A DNA stretch of 64,000 nt from Caballeronia arationis (GTDB lineage: Bacteria > Pseudomonadota > Gammaproteobacteria > Burkholderiales > Burkholderiaceae). A program made the position numbers and the translations under genes. This document shows, piece by piece, positions 16,020 through 25,011 of the stretch (positions are counted from its first letter, which is position 1; every line of letters begins with the position of its first letter). The notes under the pieces were generated by a model. It worked only from the letters and a program-made list of their open reading frames with translations, ran no database searches and had not been told where the DNA came from. The DNA is taken from the NCBI RefSeq assembly GCF_001544975.2, contig NZ_FCOG02000023.1:47285-111284 (forward strand). The letters run 5' to 3'.

Positions 16020-16933
16020 TGCTTTTGCTCCTTCACGCGCGAGACCAGCTGCGTCGGGCTCACGAACTGCAGCGCGATCAACACCCACACGAGCGTGATC
16101 GCCATGTAGATCATCGCCATGGCATCGATCGACTGCGGCGCCCGCACACCCGTCGAGAACACGGCGTAGTACAACGCGACGACGAGCGTCTGCGTCGACG
16201 GCCCCGCGGTGAAGAACGTCAGCTCGAACATGCCGATGGTGCGCACCAGGACGAGCAATCCCGCCGCGAGCATGCCGGGCACGAGAAGCGGCAGCAGCAC
16301 GTAGCGGAAATAGCGCGCCGTGTTCGCGCCGAAGATCCGCGCCGCCGACTCCAGGTTCGGATCGATCTGCTCGATGAACGGCGTCATCACGAGAATCACG
16401 AACGGCAGCGCGGGCACGAGGTTCGCGAGGATCACGCCGGAAAGCGTGCCCGCGAGCCCGACCTTGTACATGACGGTCGCCATCGGAATGCCGTAGGTGA
16501 CGGGTGGGACCATCAGCGGCAGCAGGAAGATCAGCATCGCGAGGCGCTTGCCGGGAAACTGCACGCGCGCAAGCGCGTAGGCGGCTGGCACGCCGAGCAC
16601 GATCGAAAGAATCACCACCGCGCCGACCACCTGAATCGTCACCCAGAGGACGCTCGTCAGCTGGAAGTCGGTCCATGCCTGCGCGTACCAGTGCAGTGTG
16701 AAGCCCTGCGGCAGCGGCGTGCCGAACCAGCGTGTGGCGATCGAATTGACCGCGACGGTCGCGATCAGCAGAAGCACGTTGAGCAGGAAGAAGCCCATCG
16801 TGAACCAGACGAACGCCTTCCACAGCCGGTCAGCCACGCTCGCGTGCTGCTTCCGGCCGGGTTTGGCGCCGTTGTCGAGCGCCGTGTCGGGCGCGCCCTG
16901 CAACGCGGGCGCCGCGTGATGATCGGTTGCCAT
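16016..16933 (-). CDS. ABC transporter permease (PotC-like second subunit)
   Basis: 305 aa inner-membrane protein with six predicted segments. The cytoplasmic EAA loop reads LESAARIFGANTARYFRYVLLP (near 220), which contacts the ATPase. About 37 polar N-terminal residues precede the first segment. ATG 16933 overlaps the stop of the preceding permease by one base (TAATG). It belongs to the binding-protein-dependent family that imports polyamines, iron or phosphonates; the substrate here is not determined. Confidence 0.9.
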   Translation of the reverse strand: MATDHHAAPALQGAPDTALDNGAKPGRKQHASVADRLWKAFVWFTMGFFLLNVLLLIATVAVNSIATRWFGTPLPQGFTLHWYAQAWTDFQLTSVLWVTIQVVGAVVILSIVLGVPAAYALARVQFPGKRLAMLIFLLPLMVPPVTYGIPMATVMYKVGLAGTLSGVILANLVPALPFVILVMTPFIEQIDPNLESAARIFGANTARYFRYVLLPLLVPGMLAAGLLVLVRTIGMFELTFFTAGPSTQTLVVALYYAVFSTGVRAPQSIDAMAMIYMAITLVWVLIALQFVSPTQLVSRVKEQKQ

Positions 16934-17802
16934 TAACCCTTGCCTCCCGTCACCGGACCGGTATAGAAGAAGCGCCGCGCGCCGAGCATCCCGCCGACGA
17001 CCAGCAGTTGCACGAAGCCCATGATGATCGCGATAGTCGAGGCGAGCGAATAGTCGTAGCTTTCGAACGCGGCCTCGGCGGCGGCGATCGAAATGACGCG
17101 CGTCGGTCCTGCCGGCGCGCCGAGCAGCACCGCCGACGGAAACACCGAGAACGCCTGCACGAACGACAGGCACGCGGTCATCGTGAGTCCGGGCATGAGC
17201 AGCGGCAGGTAGATCTGGCGAAACTGTTGCCACGGATTCGCGCCGAGCGTGGCGGCTGCGCGCGCGAGCGTCGGGTCGATGCCGGTGACGTACGAGAGCG
17301 TGAGCAGGAACGCGAACGGAAAGCCCGACACGATCAGCGAGATCAGCACGCCCCAGTAGTTGTGCGTGAGGCGCACTTCGTCGGTGTAGAGATGGAGCCC
17401 CTGCAGCGCCTGCGGGAACCAGCCATTCGGGCCGAAGTAAGTGAGCATGCCATCGGCGATCAGCACCGTGCCGAGGGTCACCGGGATCACGAGCAGCGTC
17501 GTCACGAACTTCTGGTAAGGCGAACTGCGCCGCAGCGCGAACGCCACCGGCACCGACACGCCCACGTTGATCAACGTCGCGGGCACGGCGAGCTTGAGCG
17601 TGACGAGGATCGTCGGCCACATCGCGGTGTCGGTGAAGAACGTGATGTAGTTGGCGAGCACGCCGCCGCCGTTCATCGGCGTGAACGACAGCACGAGCCC
17701 GTAGGCGAACGGATAGATGAAGAGCGCGACGATGAAGAAGAGCGCCGGCGTGACGAGCCAGCCCTTCGGATCGCGCCGGACAGGCAGCGCGACGGTGCTC
17801 AT
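16933..17802 (-). CDS. ABC transporter permease (PotB-like first subunit)
   Basis: 289 aa with six membrane segments, starting MSTVALPVRRDPKG. The EAA loop is RAAATLGANPWQQFRQIYLPLLMPG (near 190). ATG 17802 overlaps the stop of the ATPase gene (ATGA). An in-frame ATG 93 bp upstream lies inside that gene and is unlikely. Forms the membrane channel with the next gene product. Confidence 0.9.
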   Translation of the reverse strand: MSTVALPVRRDPKGWLVTPALFFIVALFIYPFAYGLVLSFTPMNGGGVLANYITFFTDTAMWPTILVTLKLAVPATLINVGVSVPVAFALRRSSPYQKFVTTLLVIPVTLGTVLIADGMLTYFGPNGWFPQALQGLHLYTDEVRLTHNYWGVLISLIVSGFPFAFLLTLSYVTGIDPTLARAAATLGANPWQQFRQIYLPLLMPGLTMTACLSFVQAFSVFPSAVLLGAPAGPTRVISIAAAEAAFESYDYSLASTIAIIMGFVQLLVVGGMLGARRFFYTGPVTGGKG

Positions 17803-18878
17803 TGCGCTTCTCCGTCGTACACGAGCGTGCGCGACGGCGCCACGCGCAAGGTGACGTTCTCGCCTTCGGTGAATTCGCCTGCAAGACGCGCCCACAGCTT
17901 GCCGAACGCGCTCGTCACGCGGATCAGCGAATCGCGGCCGCCGTATTCGACGGTTTCGACTTGTGCGTCGAAAGCGTTCTCGGTGCCGGGCACGGCGCGT
18001 TCCATGTCCTCGGGACGCAGCGCGACGCTCACGCTCTTGCTGTTGAAGCCTTCCATCGGCGTGCCGAGGAGGCGCACGCCGTTGGCTGTCACCGCGACGG
18101 CCTCTCCTTGCGTGCCTTCGAGCGTAAAGCTCGCGACATTGCGAAAGCCCATGAAGCGCGCGACATGCAGGTTCTTCGGCCGCGAATAGACCTCTTTGGG
18201 CGGCGCGACCTGCTGCACGACGCCTTCCTTCATCACGACGATGCGGTCGGCCATCGACAGCGCCTCGTCCTGATCGTGCGTCACGTAGATCGTCGCGCGC
18301 TCCAGCTTGCCGTGGATGCGGCGGATTTCCGCGCGCATCTCGATGCGCAGCTTGGTGTCGAGATTCGAGAGCGGTTCGTCCATCAGCACGAGCGGCGGCT
18401 CGATCACGATCGCGCGCGCAATCGCGACGCGCTGCTGCTGTCCGCCCGAGAGCTGGCCGGGCAGTTTGGCGTCGTGCCCGATCAGTTGCACGAGCTGCAA
18501 CGCGGCTTTGGCGCGCTTCAATGCGTCGGCTTTCGGCACGCCGCGCATCTTCAGCCCGAAGCCGACATTCTCCAGCACCGACATGTGCGGAAACAGCGCG
18601 TAATTCTGGAACACCATGCCGAAGCCGCGCTTTTCGGGCGGCAGCACGTCGATGCGCTCGCTGTCGAGCCAGATGCCGCCGCCCGTGAGCGGCTGCAATC
18701 CGGCGATGCAGTTGAGCGCGGTCGACTTGCCGCAGCCCGACGGCCCGAGCAGCGCGATGAACTCGCCGCGGCGGATGTCGAGGTCGAGTCCGCGCAACGC
18801 CGCGAGCTGGTGGCCTTCGGCGTTGGTGAAGCTGCGCGACACCGAGTCGAGGCGCAACTGTTCGAAAGAGTGCTTCAT
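17799..18878 (-). CDS. ABC transporter ATP-binding protein
   Basis: 359 aa. Walker A GPSGCGKST (near 45), Q-loop FQNYALFPHM, signature LSGGQQQRVAIARA, Walker B PLVLMDEPLSNLD and H-loop VTHDQDEAL are all intact. A C-terminal TOBE-type domain (residues 245-359) follows, as in PotA/UgpC/FbpC subunits. Energises the importer formed by the two downstream permeases. Separated from the binding-protein gene by 71 bp that hold a strong hairpin. Confidence 0.92.
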   Translation of the reverse strand: MKHSFEQLRLDSVSRSFTNAEGHQLAALRGLDLDIRRGEFIALLGPSGCGKSTALNCIAGLQPLTGGGIWLDSERIDVLPPEKRGFGMVFQNYALFPHMSVLENVGFGLKMRGVPKADALKRAKAALQLVQLIGHDAKLPGQLSGGQQQRVAIARAIVIEPPLVLMDEPLSNLDTKLRIEMRAEIRRIHGKLERATIYVTHDQDEALSMADRIVVMKEGVVQQVAPPKEVYSRPKNLHVARFMGFRNVASFTLEGTQGEAVAVTANGVRLLGTPMEGFNSKSVSVALRPEDMERAVPGTENAFDAQVETVEYGGRDSLIRVTSAFGKLWARLAGEFTEGENVTLRVAPSRTLVYDGEAQ

Positions 18879-18894
18879 GACATTTTCCCGATGA

Positions 18895-18928
18895 CGCGGC
18901 GGCTGCCGTTAGTACGACAGCCGCCGCG
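18895..18928 (-). promoter_or_regulatory. Intercistronic hairpin between binding-protein and ATPase genes
   Basis: CGCGGCGGCTG pairs with CAGCCGCCGCG (11 bp, 12-nt loop) with no T-tract. Such hairpins after binding-protein genes usually protect the upstream mRNA and lower downstream expression, giving excess binding protein. Confidence 0.6.
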
Positions 18929-18949
18929 CGATGTGATGCACCAACGCCC

Positions 18950-20119
18950 TTATTTGGTCTTCTGTGCGCCGATCTCGCGGTCCCACTTCTGGAACGCGGC
19001 GACCATCGCGGCGGCGTTGAGCGGCACGACGTGCGGACGATCCGCGAGCAGCTTCGCGTACTCGGGACGACCGAACTTCTGGATCACTTCCTGGCTCTTC
19101 GCCGGCGCCGATTCGATCGGCACGTTCTTCACCGCCGGGCCTGGATAGAAATAGCCGTCGTCATAGGTCATCGCCTGCTGGGCGGGCTCGAGCATGAAGT
19201 TCATCAGCTTGTAGAGCACGTCCAGCTTTTCCTTCGGCACGCCCTTCGGGATCACCATGTAGTGGGCGTCGTTCACCCAGGTCATGTTGTCGAAGGCCTG
19301 CACCTTGAACTCCGCCGGCACGATGCCGAGCGCGCGCGGGTTGATGTCCCAGCCCGTCACCGTGACCGTCATGTCGCGCGTGCCTTCGCCCAGTTCCTTC
19401 ATCACCGCCGACGTGCCGCCCGGGTAGTACGGAATGCAGTCGTTCAGTTGCTTGAGGAACGCCCAGGTCTTGTCCCAGCCGTTGACCGGATCGGTCGGGT
19501 CCTTGTCGCCGAGCACGTACGGCAGGCCCATCAGGAACGTGCGCCCCGGGCCGGAATTCGCCGGACGCGCGTAGATCAGCTTGTTCGGATGCGCCTTGCA
19601 CCACGCGAGCAACTGGTCAGGCGTCTTCGGCACGTCCGTGACCTTCGCCGGGTTGTATTCGAGCAGCGGCCCGGCCGGCATGTACGTCACTTCCAGCCCG
19701 TAGCCTTGAGCCACGTCCTGCATCTTGCGCGGACCAGGCGCGTACTTGTCCAGCACGCCGGGGAAGGCGGCGGACTGGTCGGGCAGAAGCTTTTCCCAAA
19801 GCCCCTGCTGAATGCCGGCGGCGAGCGCATCCGTGCCCGTCAGCACGAGATCGATGTCGGAGCGGCCCGCGGCCTGCATCGCCTTGATCTTGCCGGGCAG
19901 TTGCGGCGCGGGCGCGTTCGTGAACGTGATGTTGGCAACGAGATTCGGGTTCTTCGCCTTGAACGCCTCGAAGGCCTTCTGCGTCAGTTGCAGGTTGCCC
20001 GCGACATCGACGACATTGATCGACACGGGGTCCGCGGCACGCGCGGCCGTCGCCATGACCGCGCTCATCGCGACGCACAGCGCCGCCATCCTGACTGACA
20101 ACGTGGAACGCAACTTCAT
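18950..20119 (-). CDS. ABC transporter extracellular solute-binding protein (family 1)
   Basis: 389 aa periplasmic protein. Sec signal peptide of about 28 residues ending in ATAARA|ADP. The mature part has the family-1 pattern (VDVAGNLQLTQKAFEAFKAKNP at the start, DIDLVLTGTDALAAG near 90). First gene of the importer operon. About 70 bp upstream lies a plausible promoter, TTGACA-N17-CTATTT on the minus strand. The ligand cannot be read from sequence; the linked epimerase and aldolase genes suggest a sugar acid or related compound. Confidence 0.9.
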   Translation of the reverse strand: MKLRSTLSVRMAALCVAMSAVMATAARAADPVSINVVDVAGNLQLTQKAFEAFKAKNPNLVANITFTNAPAPQLPGKIKAMQAAGRSDIDLVLTGTDALAAGIQQGLWEKLLPDQSAAFPGVLDKYAPGPRKMQDVAQGYGLEVTYMPAGPLLEYNPAKVTDVPKTPDQLLAWCKAHPNKLIYARPANSGPGRTFLMGLPYVLGDKDPTDPVNGWDKTWAFLKQLNDCIPYYPGGTSAVMKELGEGTRDMTVTVTGWDINPRALGIVPAEFKVQAFDNMTWVNDAHYMVIPKGVPKEKLDVLYKLMNFMLEPAQQAMTYDDGYFYPGPAVKNVPIESAPAKSQEVIQKFGRPEYAKLLADRPHVVPLNAAAMVAAFQKWDREIGAQKTK

Positions 20120-20345
20120 GGTGTCTCCTCACTCTTCGTTTGATAGGCGACCGGTCGATTTTTTACGCCGGCATTCTTGTACTTCTGAAAGCTCAGAAAA
20201 TAGCTAACCGCACAAGCTGATGTCAAGCAAATACGCCTTGTCAAATGTGCCGCCAAACAAGGCTTTGCGGGGCCTTTTCTCTTTGCCGGCGAGCGTTTGC
20301 GGCGGCGTCTCGGGATATACCCGAAGCGGCTCCCGTCCAACTTGT

Positions 20346-21296
20346 TTAACTTCTTTCGCCGCTTGTTCCGGCAATCGTGCGATCGAATGCGAGCAGATCG
20401 AGCGTCGCTTTCCTGACAAAAGGGAGTTCCCCGGCGGGCGTCGCGCTCAACAGGGGCAGGATCGGCCCCATGTCGGCGATGCCCGACAGCGTGACCGCGT
20501 CATGGAGCACGCGGATCAGCGAGATCTCGTCGCGCAGGGTTTCTAGCGGAAGGAAGGCGTCGTAGAGCGCCTGCGCCGCGCCGTCGCGCTCGTCGCGGCC
20601 CGACTTCGCGGCGCCGAAGAGCGCCATGACCGCGTGCGGCGCGATGCAGCCCGAACCGGTCGTCCAGGCCGCGAGGCCGAAGTCGCGCGTATGCACGAGC
20701 GCCGGGCGCTCGCCCATGCCCGATACCACCCGCGACGGCTTCACGTATCCGAGCAGGCGTCGCAGATAGGGATCGTCGGCCGGATCGGCGCGTGGGATCG
20801 CGTACTTCACGGCGATGAGCGTGCCGTCGTCGACGAGACGCGCGAGCGTCTCGACGTCCACGTAATCTTCGTTCTTCAGATACAGCGTGAGCGGGATGCC
20901 TGCCGCATCGGCCACGCGAGTGAGACCCGCTGCCACGCCGTGCGGCGTCGTGAAGCCGGCGAGCGGCAGAACCATCGCGGTGCGGTAGCTTGTCTGCGCG
21001 AGGATGCGCGCCTGGTCGAGCATCTTGCCGAAGTCCGGCCCGATCGCGGGAATCACGCGCGTGTGCGGAGCGGCGATGCCCGCGAGCATGTCGAGCAGAT
21101 CGCGATACTCGCTGACCGCCACGTGATAGAAGTTCGCGTTGCCGCCATAGAGCAGCGTGCGCACGCCGCCCGCCTCGATATGGGCGACAAGCCTGCGGTT
21201 CTGTTCTTCGTCGAGCGAATGGTCGGCGCGGCGCGCGAGCGGCGGCACGGCCATCACGCTTGCGAACTCCGCTTCGACTATCGGGAAAACGTTCAT
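20346..21296 (-). CDS. Dihydrodipicolinate synthase (DapA) family aldolase
   Basis: 316 aa TIM-barrel class I aldolase family. LLYGGNANFYHVAVSEYRDLL near 50 replaces the usual GTTGE block, and the Schiff-base Lys is in LIAVKYAIPRAD (near 164). Family members cleave or form pyruvate-derived keto acids (for example 2-keto-3-deoxy sugar acids). ATG 21296 is chosen for GAGGTG just upstream and a sensible N-terminus; an in-frame ATG at 21353 exists. It lies between the GntR regulator and the transporter in the same direction, so it is probably catabolic rather than the lysine-pathway enzyme. Substrate unknown. Confidence 0.82.
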   Translation of the reverse strand: MNVFPIVEAEFASVMAVPPLARRADHSLDEEQNRRLVAHIEAGGVRTLLYGGNANFYHVAVSEYRDLLDMLAGIAAPHTRVIPAIGPDFGKMLDQARILAQTSYRTAMVLPLAGFTTPHGVAAGLTRVADAAGIPLTLYLKNEDYVDVETLARLVDDGTLIAVKYAIPRADPADDPYLRRLLGYVKPSRVVSGMGERPALVHTRDFGLAAWTTGSGCIAPHAVMALFGAAKSGRDERDGAAQALYDAFLPLETLRDEISLIRVLHDAVTLSGIADMGPILPLLSATPAGELPFVRKATLDLLAFDRTIAGTSGERS

Positions 21297-21414
21297 GGCA
21301 CCTCGCGCGCTTTCTTTTTTATGGGCGTTCTGAGACTGGCGCCAAACTAGCATTCACGCCATAAATTTGTCAAACAACTTGATGCCGTGGTTTTCCCTCG
21401 GCGCGTGCCGGATC

Positions 21415-22104
21415 TCAGGAGCCGAACATCCGGTCGAGCGCGTTCTGGAGATGTGCGGCCATCGCGCGGCCGGCGCGGTCGGCGTCGTGCGCGCGGATCG
21501 CTTCGAGCACTTCGAGATGCTCGGCCTGCACGAGGCGCTGGCGTTCCAGCGTCTTCACGAGCGACAGATTGCGCGACAGATTCATGCTGAACACGACCTG
21601 CTCCTCGATGAACGACATCACCGTGATGAAGAACTGGTTGTGCGAGGCGCGCGCAATCGCGAGGTGGAACGCGAAGTCATCCTTCGCGCCGATACCCTGC
21701 GTTTCGATCACGCGTTCCAGTTCGTCCCACGCCGACTGGATCGCGGCGATGTCGCTCTCGTCGGCCTGGCGGGCGGCGAGCGCGGCGGCGCCCGCCTCGG
21801 TGACGACGCGAAATTCGTAGCAGCGGCGGATGTCGGACAACGTTTCGAGCGGCGCGAAACGGCGCACGTCCGGGTCGGGGCGGCGGCCGACGGTCGTTCC
21901 CGAGCCGCGCCGCGTCACGATGATGCCGTCGGCCCGCAGGCGCGCTAGCGCCTCGCGCACGGTCGGGCGCGAGGTCGAAAAGCGCTCGGCGAGCGCGTGC
22001 TCGGTCAGGAGCCGGTCACCTTCCTTGAACTCGCCTTCGATGATGCTGTTGAGGATGTCGCTGTAGATCCGGTCGGCCAGACCCGATGTTTTGCGCTCGT
22101 TCAT
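21415..22104 (-). CDS. GntR-family regulator, FadR/FCD subgroup
   Basis: 229 aa. The N-terminal winged HTH (residues 8-75) reads IYSDILNSIIEGEFKEGDRL and STSRPTVREALARLRADGI, typical of GntR. The all-helical FCD effector domain (residues 85-220) has the metal-binding His pattern (FAFHLAIARASHN and AAHLQNALD). FCD regulators usually respond to organic acids. It heads the set of aldolase, transporter and epimerase genes and probably represses them. Confidence 0.9.
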   Translation of the reverse strand: MNERKTSGLADRIYSDILNSIIEGEFKEGDRLLTEHALAERFSTSRPTVREALARLRADGIIVTRRGSGTTVGRRPDPDVRRFAPLETLSDIRRCYEFRVVTEAGAAALAARQADESDIAAIQSAWDELERVIETQGIGAKDDFAFHLAIARASHNQFFITVMSFIEEQVVFSMNLSRNLSLVKTLERQRLVQAEHLEVLEAIRAHDADRAGRAMAAHLQNALDRMFGS

Positions 22105-22174
22105 GTAGAGGCTTCACGGGATGTCTGCGTAAAGCCCCGATTGTAAGGCTAATTTTTCAGGTTGTTGTACCGCA

Positions 22175-22208
22175 GGCGCGCTCTGCGGGTTTATCCGCAG
22201 AGCGCGCC
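22175..22208. promoter_or_regulatory. Perfect 14-bp hairpin upstream of the GntR gene
   Basis: GGCGCGCTCTGCGG and CCGCAGAGCGCGCC flank GTTTAT, about 70 bp upstream of the regulator start. No T-tract on either strand. Could be an operator or a transcription-stalling hairpin; undecided. Confidence 0.45.
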
Positions 22209-22246
22209 CGGATTCGTCGACCATGCGCCGGGTGCAGCCGCGAGGC

Positions 22247-22282
22247 ACAAAAAAACGCGCCGGGATTCGCACCCCGGCGCGC
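22247..22282 (-). terminator. Rho-independent terminator of the BKACE gene
   Basis: On the minus strand CGCGCCGGGG pairs with CCCGGCGCG, followed by TTTTTTT, about 20 bp after the stop codon at 22304. Confidence 0.85.
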
Positions 22283-22303
22283 TTCGGCAGGAAGCCGCGA
22301 GCG

Positions 22304-23125
22304 TTACATCGAAAGCAGCTTGCGCGCCTCGGCGGCCGTCGCCACCGGACGTCCGTATTCCGCGCACAGTTTCGCGACACGTTCGACCAGTTGCGCGTTG
22401 CTCTTCGCGAGCGTGTCCTTGTCCCAGCGGACGTTGTCTTCGAGACCGGTGCGGCAGTGGCCGCCCATTTCGAGCGTCCAGTGATTCACTTCGAGCTGGT
22501 GACGGCCGATGCCAGCCGCGGTCCACGTCGCATCGGGAAGGTTCTTTCTCAGCTGCTCGACTTCGAATTCCAGGATCTCGCGGCGCGCAGGCAGCGCGTT
22601 CTTCACGCCCATCACGAACTGCACGTGAACCGGCGACTTCAACAAGCCCTGATTGACGAGATCGACCGTGCTGAAAAGCATCGCCAGATCGAAGATTTCG
22701 ATTTCGGGCTTCACGTTGTGATCGAGCATCATCTGGGCGAGTGTGCGCACGAAGTCGGGCGGATTTTCGTAGACGGTCGTCGGGAAGTTGACCGAGCCCG
22801 TCGCGAGCGACGCCATGTCCGGCTTGAGATCCAGCATCGCGCCGCGTTGTTCGAACGACCGTCCGCGACCGCCCGTCGAAAACTGGATGATGATGTCGGG
22901 GCAGTGCTTGCGAATGCCTTCCTGAAGCTCGGCAAAACGATGACGGTCCGAACTCGACTTTTCGTCTTCGTCGCGCACGTGCAGGTGGACCAGCGTCGCG
23001 CCTGCTTCATACGCTTCGTGCGTGCTTTCGATCTGCTCGGGGATCGTGACCGGCACCGCGGGATTGTCCTTCTTCTTGGGAACCGAACCGGTGATGGCGA
23101 CCGAGATAATGCAGGGTTGAGTCAT
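22304..23125 (-). CDS. BKACE family beta-keto acid cleavage enzyme
   Basis: 273 aa of the 3-keto-5-aminohexanoate cleavage (Kce/DUF849) family: Zn-dependent TIM-barrel enzymes that condense a beta-keto acid with acetyl-CoA to give acetoacetate and a CoA ester. Zn-ligand motif VHLHVRDEDE near 47, STGGRGRSFEQR near 83, and C-terminal GIGRHQLEVNHWTLEMGGHCRTGLEDNV, the family signature. AAGGAG precedes ATG 23125. Single-gene unit with its own terminator, upstream of the GntR regulator in the same direction. The exact keto acid is not predictable from sequence. Confidence 0.9.
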   Translation of the reverse strand: MTQPCIISVAITGSVPKKKDNPAVPVTIPEQIESTHEAYEAGATLVHLHVRDEDEKSSSDRHRFAELQEGIRKHCPDIIIQFSTGGRGRSFEQRGAMLDLKPDMASLATGSVNFPTTVYENPPDFVRTLAQMMLDHNVKPEIEIFDLAMLFSTVDLVNQGLLKSPVHVQFVMGVKNALPARREILEFEVEQLRKNLPDATWTAAGIGRHQLEVNHWTLEMGGHCRTGLEDNVRWDKDTLAKSNAQLVERVAKLCAEYGRPVATAAEARKLLSM

Positions 23126-23400
23126 GCTCTTCGCTCCTTTGCGGCTCGGGCTCCGGCGATCGGGGCCGTCCTGCCGATAATTTTAACTAACTAGTACGTC
23201 CCAAATTCTGCAGCAATGGCGCCATCGCGACAAGCCCGACAAACCCTAACGCCGGCGACCGACCAATGGCGGAACAAATTGCCGACCTTGCGGGCGCGGG
23301 CCAAACCGAAGCCATCGGCAAAAACGCGCGCTGCCGGCTCGCCCTCGGCCGCGCAATCGCCCGGTATGCATGCCCGCAAAAAAGAGGCCCGTTATCCACG

Positions 23401-23682
23401 CTAGCCCTGCGCGAGCGCGGTCGAAAGGAGCTTGCCGAGCTGTTCGTCCGTCAGCGCGGGGGTGATTTCGAAGCTCAGAAGGTCTGCCCACTCGTGCACC
23501 CACGCCGCGAGCGGTTCGATGTCCGAACACTCGCACACCGCGACCCCTGCCACGGCGCCGACATAGTGCCACCGTCCGAGCATCCTGATGCCGTCCGGCG
23601 GCGCGCCGCCCGTCTTCACAAACCGTTCGCTCGCTACCTTCTCTACTTCGGGCAGGGCGGTCCATCTGGCGATGAATAACAT
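23401..23682 (-). CDS. DUF3303-like small protein
   Basis: 93 aa starting MLFIARWTALPE. The pattern of a short N-terminal strand, GIRMLGRWHYVGAVAGVAVCE in the middle and WADLLSFEITPALTDEQ at the end matches DUF3303 family proteins (dimeric ferredoxin-like fold). AAGGA 5 nt before ATG 23682 decides the start over one 24 bp upstream. Function unknown; isolated gene. Confidence 0.7.
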   Translation of the reverse strand: MLFIARWTALPEVEKVASERFVKTGGAPPDGIRMLGRWHYVGAVAGVAVCECSDIEPLAAWVHEWADLLSFEITPALTDEQLGKLLSTALAQG

Positions 23683-23979
23683 GGTCCTTGTCTCCGGGAA
23701 GGACAACGCGGAGCCGGCTGCCGAGTCGCGGCACGCCGGGTCGGCGACCCATCGACGGCACGCGGGGCACGCACCGCGAGTCGCTGATTCAGTATAGGAG
23801 CCAGATCAGCGGATGCGCAGCCGATGAGCGAACGCTTTGCAAACGCGCGGTGTCACGTCTGAATAATGGGGCTGCTACGGTTCGGCTGGCGCGCTGTAAG
23901 GCTGATGGTCTAGAACACTTCAGCAAGCGCCGCACGCAAGAAATGCCGACCACAACGAGGCCCACCATCAGGAGACGTC

Positions 23980-24657
23980 ATGAAAGAGCCATTGCCTTTG
24001 CCCGCGTTCGTGTTTCGCTGCGCTGCCCCGCTCATGATCGCGCTGACGCTTGCGTGCGGCGCGGCGCGGGCCGACGGCCTGATTGCGCCGGACGTGCAGC
24101 TCGCACCGGTTCCGCAATTGCCGGGCACGACCGGCTACATCGCACCCGACTACGACACGCGACGTGCCGCGCTGCACAGCATCTATCTCGCGCCGATCGA
24201 AATCTTTCTCGCGCCCGATTCGCCGTACAAGGGCATCGAGCCGACCCAGATGGCCGCGCTCACCGCGGCGTTCACCGACATTCTGCGCGCGGACGTGCTG
24301 AAGAACGCCGTCCTGGTCGATACACCGCAGCCCGATTCGATGATCGTGCAGGTCGCCCTCACCGACGTGCGGCTGACGAAGCGCTCGTTTCATCCGCGCG
24401 ACGTCACGCCGGTCGGCATGGTGATCAACGGGGTGAAGCGCGTCGCGGGCATCAGCAAGGTTTCGCTCGCGACGATGACCGTGCAGGCCGAAGGCCTCGG
24501 CCCCGACGGCGAGACGCTGCTCTTCGCGATCGACAATCCGCCGCCGCCCGGCGATGCCGCACCGGAACCGGTGCGGCTCGACGAAGTGCCCGCGGTGCTG
24601 GGCGGAAAGGCGTCGCGGCTGCAGTCCGCGTTCCTCGCGATCCGGGAGCACCGCTAA
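23980..24657 (+). CDS. Exported DUF3313-like protein
   Basis: 225 aa with an N-terminal signal sequence (hydrophobic run FRCAAPLMIALTLACGAARA; cleavage probably after ARA; a Cys lies at 26 but the lipobox is poor). The mature part (YDTRRAALHSIYLAPIEIFL, FTDILRADVLKNAVLVDTPQPDSMIVQVALTDV) resembles DUF3313 family proteins from memory. Periplasmic or outer-membrane associated; function unknown. A second exported protein is encoded convergently 39 bp downstream. Confidence 0.65.
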   Translation: MKEPLPLPAFVFRCAAPLMIALTLACGAARADGLIAPDVQLAPVPQLPGTTGYIAPDYDTRRAALHSIYLAPIEIFLAPDSPYKGIEPTQMAALTAAFTDILRADVLKNAVLVDTPQPDSMIVQVALTDVRLTKRSFHPRDVTPVGMVINGVKRVAGISKVSLATMTVQAEGLGPDGETLLFAIDNPPPPGDAAPEPVRLDEVPAVLGGKASRLQSAFLAIREHR

Positions 24658-24696
24658 CGCTGCTGCGCGCTGCAGGCGTACTCGGCGAGACGAACA

Positions 24697-25011
24697 TCAG
24701 TGCATGCCGGCGACGGGCACGACCATCACCGGCTGCGTATAGGTCCCGACACGCATCGGCGCGACCGCATACGCGGGCTGAACGACGACGGTCGTCGGGC
24801 GCGGCGGCGGCAGCGGAACGATGGGCGCCGCCACCGGCACGACGTAGGTCGGCGCGGCGGGAACGTAGTAGTAGACAGGACGGGGCGGCGGCGCGTAGAC
24901 GATGGCGGGCGCCATGTAGGTGACGCGCACGATAGTCGACGCAGATGCGCCCTCGGAGCAGACAAGACCGAGAGCGGCGGCGGCGGAGACACTGATCATA
25001 CGAAAGTTCAC
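24697..25011 (-). CDS. Proline/valine/tyrosine-rich exported protein, unknown
   Basis: 104 aa. A GTG start at 25011 fits best, with GAGGA 6 nt upstream; an ATG 12 bp later has no spaced site. N-terminal signal sequence (ISVSAAAALGLVCSEGASAS). The rest is low-complexity Pro/Val/Tyr/Ala (PPPRPVYYYVPAAPTYVVPV), as in small envelope or outer-membrane-associated proteins. No catalytic motif. Confidence 0.6.
   Translation of the reverse strand: MNFRMISVSAAAALGLVCSEGASASTIVRVTYMAPAIVYAPPPRPVYYYVPAAPTYVVPVAAPIVPLPPPRPTTVVVQPAYAVAPMRVGTYTQPVMVVPVAGMH

Noticed and set aside
15075..16823. A single 582-residue minus-strand protein
   Set aside because: Only the last 314 codons are real (aldose epimerase from GTG 16019); the rest is an out-of-frame reading of the permease gene.
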